A stretch of 64,000 nt of DNA from Thiodiazotropha sp040506705 (GCA_040506705.1 JBEVWG010000058.1:38072-102071), one strand, 5' to 3'. Numbered from the stretch's first letter, positions 8,155 to 17,695 are shown. Made by a program: numbers and translations. The notes: generated by a model from the sequence alone, not told the origin.

Positions 8155-9369
8155 ATGAATAATAATCAAGTATATGCAAAAGAGTTTTCTGAATGGATTC
8201 AGGACTTTATGCGAAGGGACTCTGCAAGTGGCATTATCCTGATTTTTGCAGCTGTGTTTGCCATGTTGTTGGAGAACTCACCCCTGAACTGGATCTATGA
8301 TTCTCTGCTGAATACCCCTGTTGAGATTCGAGTCGGTGCTCTGCACCTGGCCAAGCCACTGCTTTTATGGATCAATGATGGCTTAATGGCTGTATTTTTT
8401 ATGCTAATTGGCTTGGAGGTGAAAAGGGAGTTTCTAGAGGGGGAGTTGTCACGTATTGATCAGATTGTTCTACCTGGTTTGGGGGCAATTGGTGGGATGC
8501 TGGTTCCTGCCGCCATCTATTTTGCCTTTAATGTGGGAGACCCCATCGCACTGAGTGGCTGGGCTATCCCTGCCGCGACTGATATCGCCTTTGCACTGGG
8601 CATTCTGTCATTGGCTGGAAATCGGGTGCCTGTCTCATTGCGTGTGTTTTTAATGGCCCTGGCAATTTTTGATGATTTGGGAGCGATCATTATTATTGCT
8701 ATTTTTTATACTGCTGACCTCTCCCTCTCCAGTTTGATTGTGGCTATTACCGCGATTTCGACTCTTTTTCTATTGAATATTAAGAATGTAACGCGCTTAT
8801 CCGCCTATTTGGTTGTTGGGGTTATACTCTGGATAGCCGTATTGAAGTCGGGTGTTCATGCCACACTAGCTGGTGTGGTACTGGGTTTAATGATTCCAAT
8901 TAAAGATCCTAAGGATGAAAGTCGCTCCCCCTTAAGGGAGGTTGAACATGGCCTGCATCAATGGGTAGCGTTTCTTATCTTGCCGGTATTTGCCTTTGCC
9001 AATGCAGGGGTTTCACTTTCAGGCTTAAGTGTTAGTGATTTACTTGAACCCATACCTTTAGGAATAGCTGCTGGGCTGTTTCTGGGTAAACCCTTAGGCA
9101 TTCTTCTGTTTTGTGGAGTGGCAGTTTTGTTGGGCTTTGCTCAGCTACCCACTAGAGCAAGTTGGTCTGGATTTTTTGCGACTTCGGTGTTGTGTGGGAT
9201 TGGATTCACTATGAGTCTGTTCATTGCTTCACTGGCATTTGAGCAGAGTGGGGAGGGTGCGGTGATTATGGGTGACCGGATTGGTATTTTACTGGGGTCA
9301 GGGCTTTCTGCCGTGGTTGGATTAGTGTTGCTTAAGTGGTTCAACCCATCAACTGCAGGGAATAAATAA
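8155..9369 (+). CDS. nhaA: Na+/H+ antiporter NhaA
   Basis: A 404-residue inner-membrane electrogenic 2H+/Na+ antiporter with about twelve hydrophobic segments. The signature ALAIFDDLGAIIIIAIFY (near residue 170) contains the paired Asp residues that bind cation. The AVFFMLIGLEVKREF motif near residue 80 and the C-terminal GIGFTMSLFIASLAF are also typical. It confers sodium and alkaline-pH tolerance, fitting a marine or brackish habitat. It stands alone. Confidence 0.95.
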   Translation: MNNNQVYAKEFSEWIQDFMRRDSASGIILIFAAVFAMLLENSPLNWIYDSLLNTPVEIRVGALHLAKPLLLWINDGLMAVFFMLIGLEVKREFLEGELSRIDQIVLPGLGAIGGMLVPAAIYFAFNVGDPIALSGWAIPAATDIAFALGILSLAGNRVPVSLRVFLMALAIFDDLGAIIIIAIFYTADLSLSSLIVAITAISTLFLLNIKNVTRLSAYLVVGVILWIAVLKSGVHATLAGVVLGLMIPIKDPKDESRSPLREVEHGLHQWVAFLILPVFAFANAGVSLSGLSVSDLLEPIPLGIAAGLFLGKPLGILLFCGVAVLLGFAQLPTRASWSGFFATSVLCGIGFTMSLFIASLAFEQSGEGAVIMGDRIGILLGSGLSAVVGLVLLKWFNPSTAGNK

Positions 9370-9483
9370 CCAGGGAATCTCTGAGCAAGTCACAAACCGG
9401 CCTCTTGTCGCGAAAATGTACTGTTTCCGTGACTATTAATCCTGAAAACGACATACTTAGTCGCCGGGTTAATAGAACTGGCC

Positions 9484-10812
9484 CTAGGATAAAATATCAA
9501 GAATCAGGGCACGCACATCAACCTTGGCCTTCAATCGTACACATGCCAGGTAGAGTCCTGCCAGTTTACGATGTAGCATCAGAACATCATGTGGTGGCAG
9601 GTGCCAATAGTGTTGATTTAGACGAAGATAAATCACCTGTTCGCTCATTCGCGTCATCAAATCCGAGTTTGCAAAATCGTAGCTTCCATTCTGTCTCATA
9701 GGTTCGGCGACATGCTTCAATAGATTGCAGATCGCAGAACGGTAGAGTTCCGGTGCTTGAGGATCTAGATAACCCACTTCGATTGCAGCCTGTTCCACTT
9801 GTTTTATATCATCTTCCAATAAACTGCTCAGTAAGTTGTGGAAGGCCATAATGCGAGTTTTTTCATAATATCGAACAGCGCCAAAATCAAGCAGTCCTAA
9901 TTGTTCAGTTTTATCGTCATATCGATAGTTCGCAAAATTCGGGTCGGTTTGAACCATGCCCCAGCGAAAGGTTTCTTGAAGTGAAAGCCATGTTAGTCGA
10001 TGGGCAACTGCATTTTTAATCTCCGATGAGTGTTGAGTAAGCTGATCCAAGGGTACTCCTGGTATGAAATCCATACACAGTACTTCTCTTGTTGTCATAT
10101 CATCAACCGGAGTAGGTAGTTTGAATCCAGTTACAGATCCCAATTGCACTGCATATGACTTTTGGTTTACTGCTTCCTGAAAATAGTCTGCTTCCTGGTG
10201 TAGTTGTTGTTTTGTTTCGACAAGTAAGCCATTGACATTCAGTTCTTCTGGAATCATTCGAAACAACTTTAGTAGGGATGCGACATTATCTACATCGCTA
10301 TCTATGCTTTTACGAATGCCAGGGTACTGGATTTTAATTGCCAGGTGTCGCCCCTGTTTCGTTATCGCTTCATGCACTTGCCCGATCGAGGCTGCAGCAA
10401 TTGGGGTAAAGTTAAACCGTTTGAACTGACGATCCCAATCTTTTCCCCAGTTCTGCTCAAGTACCTGGGCTACTTGACCTAATGGCATCTGATCAGCGTC
10501 TTCGCGTAACCGTGTCAGGAGTTGACTGAATTCTTCAGGTAACAGGTCACCCGCTTCCATAGAGATCATCTGACCAAGCTTCATTGCCGCTCCACGCAAC
10601 TCAGCAAGTTGTTTGGATAAACGGTTGGCATTGGCTGGTGTAAGAAGTAGAGTGGAAGGGTTCAGGGATTCCCCAGTGAACAATCGTTTCGCGCCTTCAG
10701 TAAAAGCACCTCCAGCCATTCCACCTGCCAACTGGCCAAGTTTCAATATCCTCTTTCCCCGACTCTCCGGGATCTGACTTTGTGGCAGTTTTGGGAGTAC
10801 GTTTTCTTGCAT
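9484..10812 (-). CDS. ABC1/AarF (UbiB-like) atypical kinase family protein
   Basis: A 442-residue member of the ABC1/ADCK/UbiB family, which supports quinone or isoprenoid-lipid metabolism at the membrane. Visible features are the Ala/Gly-rich KxGQ-type motif (AAMKLGQMISME), the ATP-site segment AAASIGQVHEAI, AIKIQYPGI with the conserved Lys, and the metal-binding GLLDFGAV. The start at 10812 is preferred. An upstream GTG at 10869 would overlap the end of the previous gene but lacks a ribosome-binding site. It follows the NDUFA9-like gene on the same strand and probably shares its TTGTACA promoter. Confidence 0.85.
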   Translation of the reverse strand: MQENVLPKLPQSQIPESRGKRILKLGQLAGGMAGGAFTEGAKRLFTGESLNPSTLLLTPANANRLSKQLAELRGAAMKLGQMISMEAGDLLPEEFSQLLTRLREDADQMPLGQVAQVLEQNWGKDWDRQFKRFNFTPIAAASIGQVHEAITKQGRHLAIKIQYPGIRKSIDSDVDNVASLLKLFRMIPEELNVNGLLVETKQQLHQEADYFQEAVNQKSYAVQLGSVTGFKLPTPVDDMTTREVLCMDFIPGVPLDQLTQHSSEIKNAVAHRLTWLSLQETFRWGMVQTDPNFANYRYDDKTEQLGLLDFGAVRYYEKTRIMAFHNLLSSLLEDDIKQVEQAAIEVGYLDPQAPELYRSAICNLLKHVAEPMRQNGSYDFANSDLMTRMSEQVIYLRLNQHYWHLPPHDVLMLHRKLAGLYLACVRLKAKVDVRALILDILS

Positions 10813-10868
10813 GATGATCGATTCCGATTTTTTCCAGTTGTTTAATACCGAATTACCCGCAAGACCCA

Positions 10869-11831
10869 CTAGCAGGCAGGTGCAGTGTCATCTTCAGTAG
10901 CTTTATATTCACTGTTAAGATACTGAATAGTCTCTGGACAGAATGATTTTGGATCAATACTGCAAAGCTTATATATTTCGTCACCTCTACATATATTGCC
11001 TTTGGTCAACATTCGAATCTGATCTCTGCTGATGGGGAACCAGGAGTATCTATCGAGTAACATGGCTACCATGCTGGGGGCGAAAGTCGGTACGGGTAGC
11101 ATCAGTTTTTCTTTACTATTTGCCTGGGCAATTAATCTGAGGATGGTTCGCCAGCTTAAATCTTCAGGGCCACCCAGAGTATAGGTTTTGCCAATGGTTT
11201 CTTGTTTTGTCAGTGACTTTGCAAAAGCCTGGGCAACATCTTCAACATGAACAGGTGAGAGTTTAAATCCGCCTGGTTCGTGAGGAATTAATCCTTCATA
11301 GAAGAGTGGCGCGGGTAGAGGTGGATCGATGATCTCCTTTTTCAACATCGATGCAAACTCCTGACGCCCACGTGGGTTACCAAAGATGACTGATGGTCTG
11401 AATATGGTCCAGTCAAGCTGGCTATGTTTCAGATTCTCCTCCGCAGCAACTTTAGTCTTTTGGTATGGTGTCAGTTTGTGGTCTATCCCGTTAGCACTCA
11501 TAAGAATGAAGCGCTTTATACCCATCTCCCGGGCCAGAGCTGCAGTTTTCACTACTCCTCTGTATTGCAACTTTTCAAAGGTGATACCTTGTTCAGGAAA
11601 GGCCCTTAGAATACCGATGTTATAAATCACTGCATCAACATCTTTCAATAGCATTCTTATACTATTGTTATCTTCTATGTTACCTGCAAACCATTCCACT
11701 TGATCTCCAGCCATAGGCATCTGCTTCGGAATATGTCTGATCAGTACTCTTGGCGTATCTCCCTGTCGCACCAGTGCATCCACTAGATATTGGCCAACAA
11801 ATCCAGTGCCACCTAAAATTGCTACTTTCAT
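10869..11831 (-). CDS. NAD(P)-binding complex I NDUFA9-like / atypical SDR protein
   Basis: A 320-residue Rossmann-fold protein of the extended/atypical SDR type related to the NDUFA9 subunit. The glycine motif GGTGFVGQYLV lies at residues 7-17, with conserved LMSANGI and the Tyr-x-x-x-Lys-like YQKTK near residue 137. ATG at 11831 is chosen because AGGAG sits just upstream. The promoter region carries two TTGTACA words, placing it in the putative LitR regulon. With the AarF kinase downstream, a role in quinone or membrane-redox maintenance is plausible but unproven. Confidence 0.8.
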   Translation of the reverse strand: MKVAILGGTGFVGQYLVDALVRQGDTPRVLIRHIPKQMPMAGDQVEWFAGNIEDNNSIRMLLKDVDAVIYNIGILRAFPEQGITFEKLQYRGVVKTAALAREMGIKRFILMSANGIDHKLTPYQKTKVAAEENLKHSQLDWTIFRPSVIFGNPRGRQEFASMLKKEIIDPPLPAPLFYEGLIPHEPGGFKLSPVHVEDVAQAFAKSLTKQETIGKTYTLGGPEDLSWRTILRLIAQANSKEKLMLPVPTFAPSMVAMLLDRYSWFPISRDQIRMLTKGNICRGDEIYKLCSIDPKSFCPETIQYLNSEYKATEDDTAPAC

Positions 11832-11859
11832 GTTTTGCTCCTGCAAAGGTGAACGAATA

Positions 11860-11931
11860 GGTATAACATTGTGACTCTGAGTTGTACAAAAAGTCACATC
11901 TTAGTTGGATAATATTGTACATAATGAGCAT
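11860..11931 (-). promoter_or_regulatory. TTGTACA operator/promoter B (NDUFA9-like/AarF operon)
   Basis: TTGTACAA at 11882-11889 and TTGTACA at 11925-11931. Read on the minus strand, TTGTAC (11889-11884) plus an 18-bp spacer gives a -10-like TATACC (11865-11860). The divergent peroxiredoxin gene starts at 11992, so the second word could also act on it. The assignment to the MerR/LitR-like protein is inferred from the shared word. Confidence 0.6.
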
Positions 11932-11991
11932 GCTGATCTTGTGGTTTCTATCAAGGCAATAGAGCATGACTTGTAATAGGTAATATCTGTT

Positions 11992-12447
11992 ATGAAACTT
12001 GGTGATATGGCGGCAGAATTCATCCTCCATGATCAGACCGGTAAAGCGCATAGCTTGAAGGATTACCGTGGTCGTTGGGTAGTACTCTATTTTTACCCCA
12101 AAGATGATACACCAGGCTGTAGAACTGAAGCTTGTGCTTTTCGAGATCAGCGCTCGGTTTTTGAGGGGTTGGAAGTAGTGGTTCTTGGGGTGAGCACAGA
12201 TGATCAGAGAAGCCATCAGAGATTTGCTGAGAAATTCGAGCTTGGATTTCCAATTCTATCTGATGTAGAGGGCAGAGTCGCTCAATCCTATGGTTCATTG
12301 TTTAGGTTATGGCCCTTCATTTTCGCTAAAAGGCAGACTTTTATCATTGATCCGGCAGGTAAGATTGCCGCTATATACAGAAAAGTGGATGCAAAAAACC
12401 ACAGTTTGCATATTGTGGAAGAGCTGCAAAGAGTTATGCAGAAGTAA
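11992..12447 (+). CDS. bcp: Peroxiredoxin (Bcp/PrxQ type)
   Basis: A cytoplasmic thiol peroxidase of 151 residues. The peroxidatic Cys lies in DDTPGCRTEACAFRD (near residue 43), and a second Cys five residues later matches the PrxQ/BCP resolving-Cys spacing. FYPKDDTPGC is diagnostic. It is divergent from the NDUFA9-like gene over a region with TTGTACA words, and convergent with the molybdopterin-binding-domain gene with an 8-bp gap. It probably reduces H2O2 and organic hydroperoxides. Confidence 0.9.
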   Translation: MKLGDMAAEFILHDQTGKAHSLKDYRGRWVVLYFYPKDDTPGCRTEACAFRDQRSVFEGLEVVVLGVSTDDQRSHQRFAEKFELGFPILSDVEGRVAQSYGSLFRLWPFIFAKRQTFIIDPAGKIAAIYRKVDAKNHSLHIVEELQRVMQK

Positions 12448-12455
12448 CAAGTAAA

Positions 12456-13211
12456 CTATTCAATCATTTGAAAAGGTATCTCATACTCTGCAAGTGATTT
12501 CTGTAGTAATTTAAACGCGCTATCGATATCACCGCTACCGCGTAAGCCCAGTTCGATAGTCCCTTGACTGCCAAATTTTGGAAGACTGAAAAGTTTGAGA
12601 TCACTCAGGTGGAGATTCATATCATCCATAAGCGGCACGAGTGAGCTTTCTGGTGTGTTAAGCACAAGTAGCGATTTTTCCTGGAACTTACACTTGGCAC
12701 CTGAATAGTAGTGTTTCAGCACCCACTCAGCCATCGGCCAGGCCATTTCTGGGAAACCTGGTAAAAAGTAGTGTCGATTGATGCTGAAACCAGGTATCTG
12801 GTTGTGTGGATTTGGAATCAGATCACACCCCATAGGGAGATCGGCCATTTTTATGCGAGTCGGATAGGCTGCTTCCCCAAATTGATCTTCGATAAGATGT
12901 TTAGCCTCGGAATGGCGTTCCAGCGTGACTCCTGATGCCTGAGCTGCACAGCTTCGAGTTAAATCATCAGGTGTTGCGCCAATGCCGCCGCAGACGAATA
13001 CCGGGTGTTGTGCTGCCATAGAGAATGAGAGATGACGGGTAAGGCTCAGTTCCTCATCAGGTAGTATCCAGGATCTGATGAGTTGCTTACCATGCGCTCT
13101 GAGCAGGCTACGGAAATGGGCTAGGTGTTGGTCATTTCTGCTACCAAATAGCAGTTCATCACCAATTATGATGAGGCCGAATCTAGAGGTGGCTGATTGT
13201 GTGAAATTCAT
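12456..13211 (-). CDS. Molybdopterin-binding (MoCF/CinA N-terminal) domain protein
   Basis: A 251-residue stand-alone MoaB/MogA-like domain related to the N-terminal half of CinA. The motif IIIGDELLFGSRNDQH lies near residues 16-30, GGIGATPDDLTR near residue 85, and LPGFPEMAW near residue 170. The C-terminal nicotinamide-mononucleotide deamidase half of CinA is absent. Function is probably pyrophosphatase or nucleotide-derived. No molybdenum cofactor genes are nearby, so a direct role in cofactor synthesis is not supported by context. Confidence 0.82.
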   Translation of the reverse strand: MNFTQSATSRFGLIIIGDELLFGSRNDQHLAHFRSLLRAHGKQLIRSWILPDEELSLTRHLSFSMAAQHPVFVCGGIGATPDDLTRSCAAQASGVTLERHSEAKHLIEDQFGEAAYPTRIKMADLPMGCDLIPNPHNQIPGFSINRHYFLPGFPEMAWPMAEWVLKHYYSGAKCKFQEKSLLVLNTPESSLVPLMDDMNLHLSDLKLFSLPKFGSQGTIELGLRGSGDIDSAFKLLQKSLAEYEIPFQMIE

Positions 13212-13386
13212 GGGCTGATGGTTGGCAATAAACTTAAGTGAGCGTGCTGGCTCTTATCCGGAAAAGCATTATGAGAATGAAGTTTGTAAATCAGTAATAA
13301 TAAATAGCGCTTTAATCATCTGAAATTACCACTGTTCTACAAGCGCCCAGTTTCATAAGGAGGATGAAAAGAGGTTTGAATAGTGG

Positions 13387-13842
13387 TCAATCCTTGCTTG
13401 TAAGTTTCTTTTCCAGCTGTTTAATACGCTGTTTTGCCTGTTCTAATTCTTGTTCGATTTCAACTTCTTTAGTGACATCTTTTTGAATGCCGATATAGTA
13501 AGTTAGACCATCTTCAGCGCTGATAATTGGGGTAATGCTCAATTCGTTCCAAAAGAGGGAGCCATCCTTGCGGTAGTTACGAAGCCTGGTTCGGCAGGGT
13601 TGATTAGATTCAATCGCTTGGCGAATGACCTGGCGAGCCTCCTGGTCTCGGTCATCCCCTTGAAGGAATCGACAGTCCTGATAGAGGATATCTTCCTCTG
13701 TATAGCCGGTAAGCCGTTCAAAAGCACTATTTACATATAGTAGGATTGTGTCATCACCTTCCCGTTCAGCGATCACTAATCCGTCATTGGCAGTATCCAA
13801 AGCCTGCTTGAGCAGCTGTAAACTGATCGGTAATTGCTTCAT
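13387..13842 (-). CDS. Short LOV-domain blue-light photoreceptor
   Basis: A 151-residue single PAS/LOV domain with a C-terminal helix and no output domain. The flavin-adduct Cys is present at residue 57 in QDCRFLQG (the family consensus is GxNCRFLQG; here Asn is Asp). Other FMN contacts fit: Asn89 in RNYRKDGSLFWN, Asn99, and Gln120 in YIGIQKDVT. Residues 125-148 form a coiled coil (EIEQELEQAKQRIKQLEKKL). Size and layout match the short-LOV proteins of Pseudomonas putida. The gene lies inside the TTGTACA-marked region, although its own promoter lacks that word. A likely role is to modulate the LitR-like regulator (inferred). Confidence 0.88.
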   Translation of the reverse strand: MKQLPISLQLLKQALDTANDGLVIAEREGDDTILLYVNSAFERLTGYTEEDILYQDCRFLQGDDRDQEARQVIRQAIESNQPCRTRLRNYRKDGSLFWNELSITPIISAEDGLTYYIGIQKDVTKEVEIEQELEQAKQRIKQLEKKLTSKD

Positions 13843-14086
13843 TTCTTATACCTTAACAAACAAATGCCATATGGATGTTAAGCGCATGTCAGGATCGGCA
13901 TGGTTGTCGCTATGGTTTAATTCTACGATAACCAGACAATTGATTGAAGTGGGTGGTTCAATAAAGGTGTAGAAAAAGTACTTTTGCTGCCAGAATTCTG
14001 TTGAGGAAGCTCTTTACCTGGCAGGGGTGGATGATCTTAGAGGCAAAATATGCTGGCATATAGCGGGGATATCTCGAGAGAACCTG

Positions 14087-14653
14087 CTATTGCCCAATCA
14101 GACTCAATCTCAATTTATCATCAATAGGATTCTGCCCTAACCATATATCCATGTATGACTCAGCAAGAATTCTGTCTGAGAGGGATATTACTTCCTGATG
14201 ATTGAGCTCAAGTTTTATCTCTCCCTGGTCTGTGGAAGTCAAGGCATAGCGATCACCGGGTTGAACATCATGCATTGCAGCATGTAACCGATCCAAAGAG
14301 GGACGTATCATCTCCAGCCTGTTTTCTCCTTGCTGCTCCAATATGAATTTTTCAGCAGTTTTGCGAATTTGCGATACCTTGACAGGTACCAGGTAGTGTA
14401 TTATCAGTCGTCTCTCCTGTTTGGCACTATCTTGAGAGGTATAAAGAGCAGCTGCGTATAGGTCGATCAAGATACCCCATGTCAACATTCCTGCACCTTT
14501 AAGTTCCAGTTCACCACTATCCGTCAAAAGGTATTGATCGAAGTGAATATCTTTGATCTTCATCCCCTGGTTTGCAGATACCTGAGAACTGTAAAGCAGT
14601 GCCAGTAAAATAACAGTCAATATGCGTGATCTGAAATAAGTATGCTTAGTCAT
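14087..14653 (-). CDS. Chalcone isomerase-like exported protein
   Basis: A 188-residue protein with a signal peptide (VILLALLYSSQVSANQ) followed by a chalcone-isomerase-like fold region. The latter includes LTDSGELELKGAGMLTWGILIDLYAAALY and a C-terminal WLGQNPIDDKLRLSLIG. Bacterial members are not true flavonoid enzymes, and their fold relatives bind fatty acids. It overlaps the DUF3833 gene by eight bases and ends the minus-strand operon that begins with the FAD oxidoreductase. A periplasmic lipid-binding role is plausible. Confidence 0.78.
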   Translation of the reverse strand: MTKHTYFRSRILTVILLALLYSSQVSANQGMKIKDIHFDQYLLTDSGELELKGAGMLTWGILIDLYAAALYTSQDSAKQERRLIIHYLVPVKVSQIRKTAEKFILEQQGENRLEMIRPSLDRLHAAMHDVQPGDRYALTSTDQGEIKLELNHQEVISLSDRILAESYMDIWLGQNPIDDKLRLSLIGQ

Positions 14654-15191
14654 GATTTACACTCTTTCTAAAAAATAGTAGGACTTCTCCGATTTTGATA
14701 CCAAACTTGGTGACTTCAGCTCTATTAACCAGTGTCTCTTCATCTATGAGAAACATCCAGTCGTTAAAATGAACTCGCCAATCCTTGTTATTGATCGAAA
14801 GGTCCATCTTATATTGCCATTGCAGGCTGCTACCGTATGCTTGCCCCTTTGCTTCACCGACAATATCCAAAGCTGTACCTGTATAGTTGTGTTTATCCAC
14901 CCGGTTTATCAGCCACACCCGCTGTTGAGTAGACCCATCATCATAAACGAACGATTCTTCTAGCTTTAAGAGGTTGTCAGTGACGTTGCCAACAATCTTA
15001 ACCGTGAATCTTTTGCGTAATGTTCCGAATCTATCAACAAAGACGCCCCAGGCTTGTTGCTCTCCATCGAAATACTCAAATAGATCGAACTCCGGTTGAG
15101 TTTCCAGATAGTCAATGGGTTTCATGTTGGAGCACCCTAGTGTCATCAGCAGAACCAGGCTGAGTAGCCATTTGTTGGTAAGAAATTTCAC
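14646..15191 (-). CDS. DUF3833 family lipoprotein
   Basis: A 181-residue lipoprotein: the signal peptide ends in a lipobox with Cys (LLMTLGCSN, near residue 20). The body matches the DUF3833 pattern (FDLFEYFDGEQQAWGVFVDR, LEESFVYDDGSTQQRVW). The GTG start at 15191 is supported by AAGGAG upstream. DUF3833 genes recur next to FAD-oxidoreductase/DUF1365/cyclopropane-synthase-like genes in proteobacteria. Function unknown. Its first 80 bases overlap the 3' end of the MFS gene. Confidence 0.8.
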   Translation of the reverse strand: MKFLTNKWLLSLVLLMTLGCSNMKPIDYLETQPEFDLFEYFDGEQQAWGVFVDRFGTLRKRFTVKIVGNVTDNLLKLEESFVYDDGSTQQRVWLINRVDKHNYTGTALDIVGEAKGQAYGSSLQWQYKMDLSINNKDWRVHFNDWMFLIDEETLVNRAEVTKFGIKIGEVLLFFRKSVNHD

Positions 15192-16476
15192 TATTAGTAC
15201 TCCTTTGTAAAATTTTGAGTTGCCGGCTATTCAGTGGGAAATGCCATATCATCCAGGCTGCTGCCAGCTTGAATGGAATTGGAAGTAAGCCATAGGCGAG
15301 GATAAGTGCCTGTATGCCCTGCTTGGTTGGCAGGGTAGGGTTGAACCCATTTGATTGAACCAGGGGGTAGACAAGTCCAATGGCTAGTGCCAGTGACAGT
15401 TTCGTAGCCATACCCCACAGACCGAAGAAAATTCCTGCCCGTTCACCACCGCCATCAGCTCTGTCGATATCGATTACATCTGCCTGGATGGCAGCTGGTA
15501 GTGAGATGTCAATTCCAAGGCTGAGACCTGTCAACAGGCAGATAATAAGAAAAGGATATATTTCACCGCTAGGTAGCAGAGGTACCCAGACAAAAACAGA
15601 TGCTGAGAATACCAATGCCACAGCCCACGCGGAGTGTTTCTGTATACGGTGGGACAGGGGTAACCAGATCAGTAGACCCAATAGCCCTGATGCGAAGTAT
15701 ACGGTGAGAAATAGCCATGTTTTGTCACTGAGTCCCAAAGCAAACTCAACATAGAGTAAAAAAAGACTGGCAGGTATGGCATTTGCGATACCGTTTAACA
15801 AATAGGCAAGTAAAAGCTTTTTTAAAGGAGCATTCTTCTTGAGAAGCTTCATCCCTTCCTTTAATCCTGTTTGTTTGCCCTCTTTTACCTGATTCGGAAC
15901 TAGCAGCAATCCAGGCATGGAAAGCAGGAAAGTTACTATAAATATAATGCCGACTATTTCTAATAACTGACTGTTTTGATGGTCTGCAATCAGTAGAGGA
16001 ATGGTTACTACAGTTAACGTGCCAATCAGCACGTAAATCTCTCTAACTGATGTGATTTGCGATCGCCTGGTGTAGTCCGTAGAGAGTTCAGCGCCCCAGG
16101 CTGAATATGGAATAACTACCCATGTCCAGCCTGTATATAACAGTGCTGACCAAATCAGCAGATAAGCTGCGTCAGGTATGCCAGATGGAATGAAGAGCAT
16201 ATAGCAGGATATGATCAATAGCGGGGCGCCACTATAGATCATCAATCTTCTACGTCCGTTTTTAATATTGAATCGGTCACCCAGGTAACCTGCGACAGGA
16301 TCAGAGCAGAGATCCCACAAACGTGAAAACATGAGCAGGAAACCAACACTTGCCATTCCCAAGCCAAATTCATCAGCGTAAATTGGAGGCAAAAAAATAA
16401 CCAGTGGCAATCCCAAAAATGCCAACGGTAGACCAGGTAGGCCATACCACATCAGTTGTTTCCACCACTGACTCAT
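15112..16476 (-). CDS. MFS transporter, GPH/MelB-like
   Basis: A 454-residue membrane protein with about twelve hydrophobic segments. It has glycoside-pentoside-hexuronide-type features: FSRLWDLCSDPVAGYLGDRF after TM2 and GRRRLMIYSGAPLL. The start is set at 16476, four bases after the stop of the upstream methyltransferase gene. The C-terminal tail of about 30 hydrophilic residues runs 80 bases into the DUF3833 gene, suggesting loss of an earlier stop. In this cluster it more likely moves a lipid or lipid precursor than a sugar (inferred). Confidence 0.8.
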   Translation of the reverse strand: MSQWWKQLMWYGLPGLPLAFLGLPLVIFLPPIYADEFGLGMASVGFLLMFSRLWDLCSDPVAGYLGDRFNIKNGRRRLMIYSGAPLLIISCYMLFIPSGIPDAAYLLIWSALLYTGWTWVVIPYSAWGAELSTDYTRRSQITSVREIYVLIGTLTVVTIPLLIADHQNSQLLEIVGIIFIVTFLLSMPGLLLVPNQVKEGKQTGLKEGMKLLKKNAPLKKLLLAYLLNGIANAIPASLFLLYVEFALGLSDKTWLFLTVYFASGLLGLLIWLPLSHRIQKHSAWAVALVFSASVFVWVPLLPSGEIYPFLIICLLTGLSLGIDISLPAAIQADVIDIDRADGGGERAGIFFGLWGMATKLSLALAIGLVYPLVQSNGFNPTLPTKQGIQALILAYGLLPIPFKLAAAWMIWHFPLNSRQLKILQRSTNSEISYQQMATQPGSADDTRVLQHETH

Positions 16477-16480
16477 TTTT

Positions 16481-17695
16481 TCATCTGCTTTTACGTAACA
16501 GAATCTGATGTAGATCCAGGCGGCCATCGCGAAAGCCGGCTTCACAATAGCTGAGATAATAACGCCACATACGGATAAAGCGTTGGTCGAATCCCTGAGC
16601 TATAACTTTATCACTAGCCTGATTGAAATTAATTTGCCACTGCTTTAGGGTTTCCGCATAATCGAGACCAAATTTATCATTTCTCTCTAGCTTTAGACCG
16701 AATTTTTCAGCTGTTTCGATTAGAGTCGAAATTGAAGGAAGCATTCCTCCAGGGAAAATGTACCTTTGTATAAAGTCAGGTTTCTCCCTGTAATCGTTGA
16801 AAACTTTTTTATCAAGGGTTATTACCTGCAGTGCTGCACTGCCACCCGGTTTAAGGTGATTGGAAATCTGTGCCATATAGTCTCCCCAATAGGCTTCTCC
16901 AACAGCCTCAAACATCTCTATGGAAACGATATGATCATACTCGCCACTGATATCTCGATAGTCAGTTAAACTTAAATTTACTTCACTGCTGAGCCCCTCA
17001 TCTATGACCTTCTCATTTGCCCATGAAAGTTGGGATGGTGAAAGTGTAATTCCATCTACTTTAAACCCCTGTCTGGCAGCAGTTATTGCCAACCCACCCC
17101 AGCCGCAACCTATTTCCAACAATTTTGATCCTGGTTGAGGATCGAGTAAATCAAGGATTCTTTGATATTTGTTGTTCTGGGCGTTTGCTAGAGACTCATC
17201 CTCACTTTGGAATAAGGCGCAGGAGTAGGTCATGCTGGAGTCCAACCATAATTTGTAGAAACTATTCCCAAGGTCGTAGTGAGCCTCAATGTTTTTAGCA
17301 CTGCCTTGTTTGGTATTCCGTCGAGTCCAGTGATGTAGGCGATTTACCATGTTTGACAGGCGTGAGGCTCTACGAAGTCGCGTGAATCTGTGCCTGTTTT
17401 TTGCAAGCAAATAGAGTAAACCTGTAAGGTCATGGGTTCTCCAGTCACCTGCCATATAGGCTTCTGCGAAACCTATATCACCCTTGATATATAGCTTCTT
17501 TATGAAATCTGAAAAATTAACTATCTCAATCCTCGCGGTAGCTCCTGAGGATTTGCCATTGAGGATAAAACGTCTCCCGTTAGCCGTGATTTCCAAGCTG
17601 CCATAAGCCAGACAATCTAAGCGGCTCAGAAAGTCATCAATAAGATCTATACGAGAGGTGAGTCGTTGTAGTGATTGTGTTTGTAGACTGCTCAT
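16481..17695 (-). CDS. Cyclopropane-fatty-acyl-phospholipid synthase family methyltransferase
   Basis: A 404-residue SAM-dependent methyltransferase acting on unsaturated phospholipid acyl chains. Landmarks are AEAYMAGDWRTHDLTGLL near residue 85, NIEAHYDLGNSFYKLWLD near residue 140, the SAM motif LLEIGCGWGGLAI near residue 195, and QRYIFPGGMLPS near residue 310. ATG at 17695 is chosen because it overlaps the DUF1365 stop as ATGA and has AAGGAG upstream. In other bacteria such paralogues, linked to DUF1365 and FAD genes, take part in singlet-oxygen or light responses and furan fatty acid synthesis. That role is inferred here. Confidence 0.88.
   Translation of the reverse strand: MSSLQTQSLQRLTSRIDLIDDFLSRLDCLAYGSLEITANGRRFILNGKSSGATARIEIVNFSDFIKKLYIKGDIGFAEAYMAGDWRTHDLTGLLYLLAKNRHRFTRLRRASRLSNMVNRLHHWTRRNTKQGSAKNIEAHYDLGNSFYKLWLDSSMTYSCALFQSEDESLANAQNNKYQRILDLLDPQPGSKLLEIGCGWGGLAITAARQGFKVDGITLSPSQLSWANEKVIDEGLSSEVNLSLTDYRDISGEYDHIVSIEMFEAVGEAYWGDYMAQISNHLKPGGSAALQVITLDKKVFNDYREKPDFIQRYIFPGGMLPSISTLIETAEKFGLKLERNDKFGLDYAETLKQWQINFNQASDKVIAQGFDQRFIRMWRYYLSYCEAGFRDGRLDLHQILLRKSR

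Noticed and set aside
9405..9701. 98-codon plus-strand frame after nhaA
   Set aside because: It lies mostly opposite the AarF kinase gene and has no ribosome-binding site or domain; a shadow frame.
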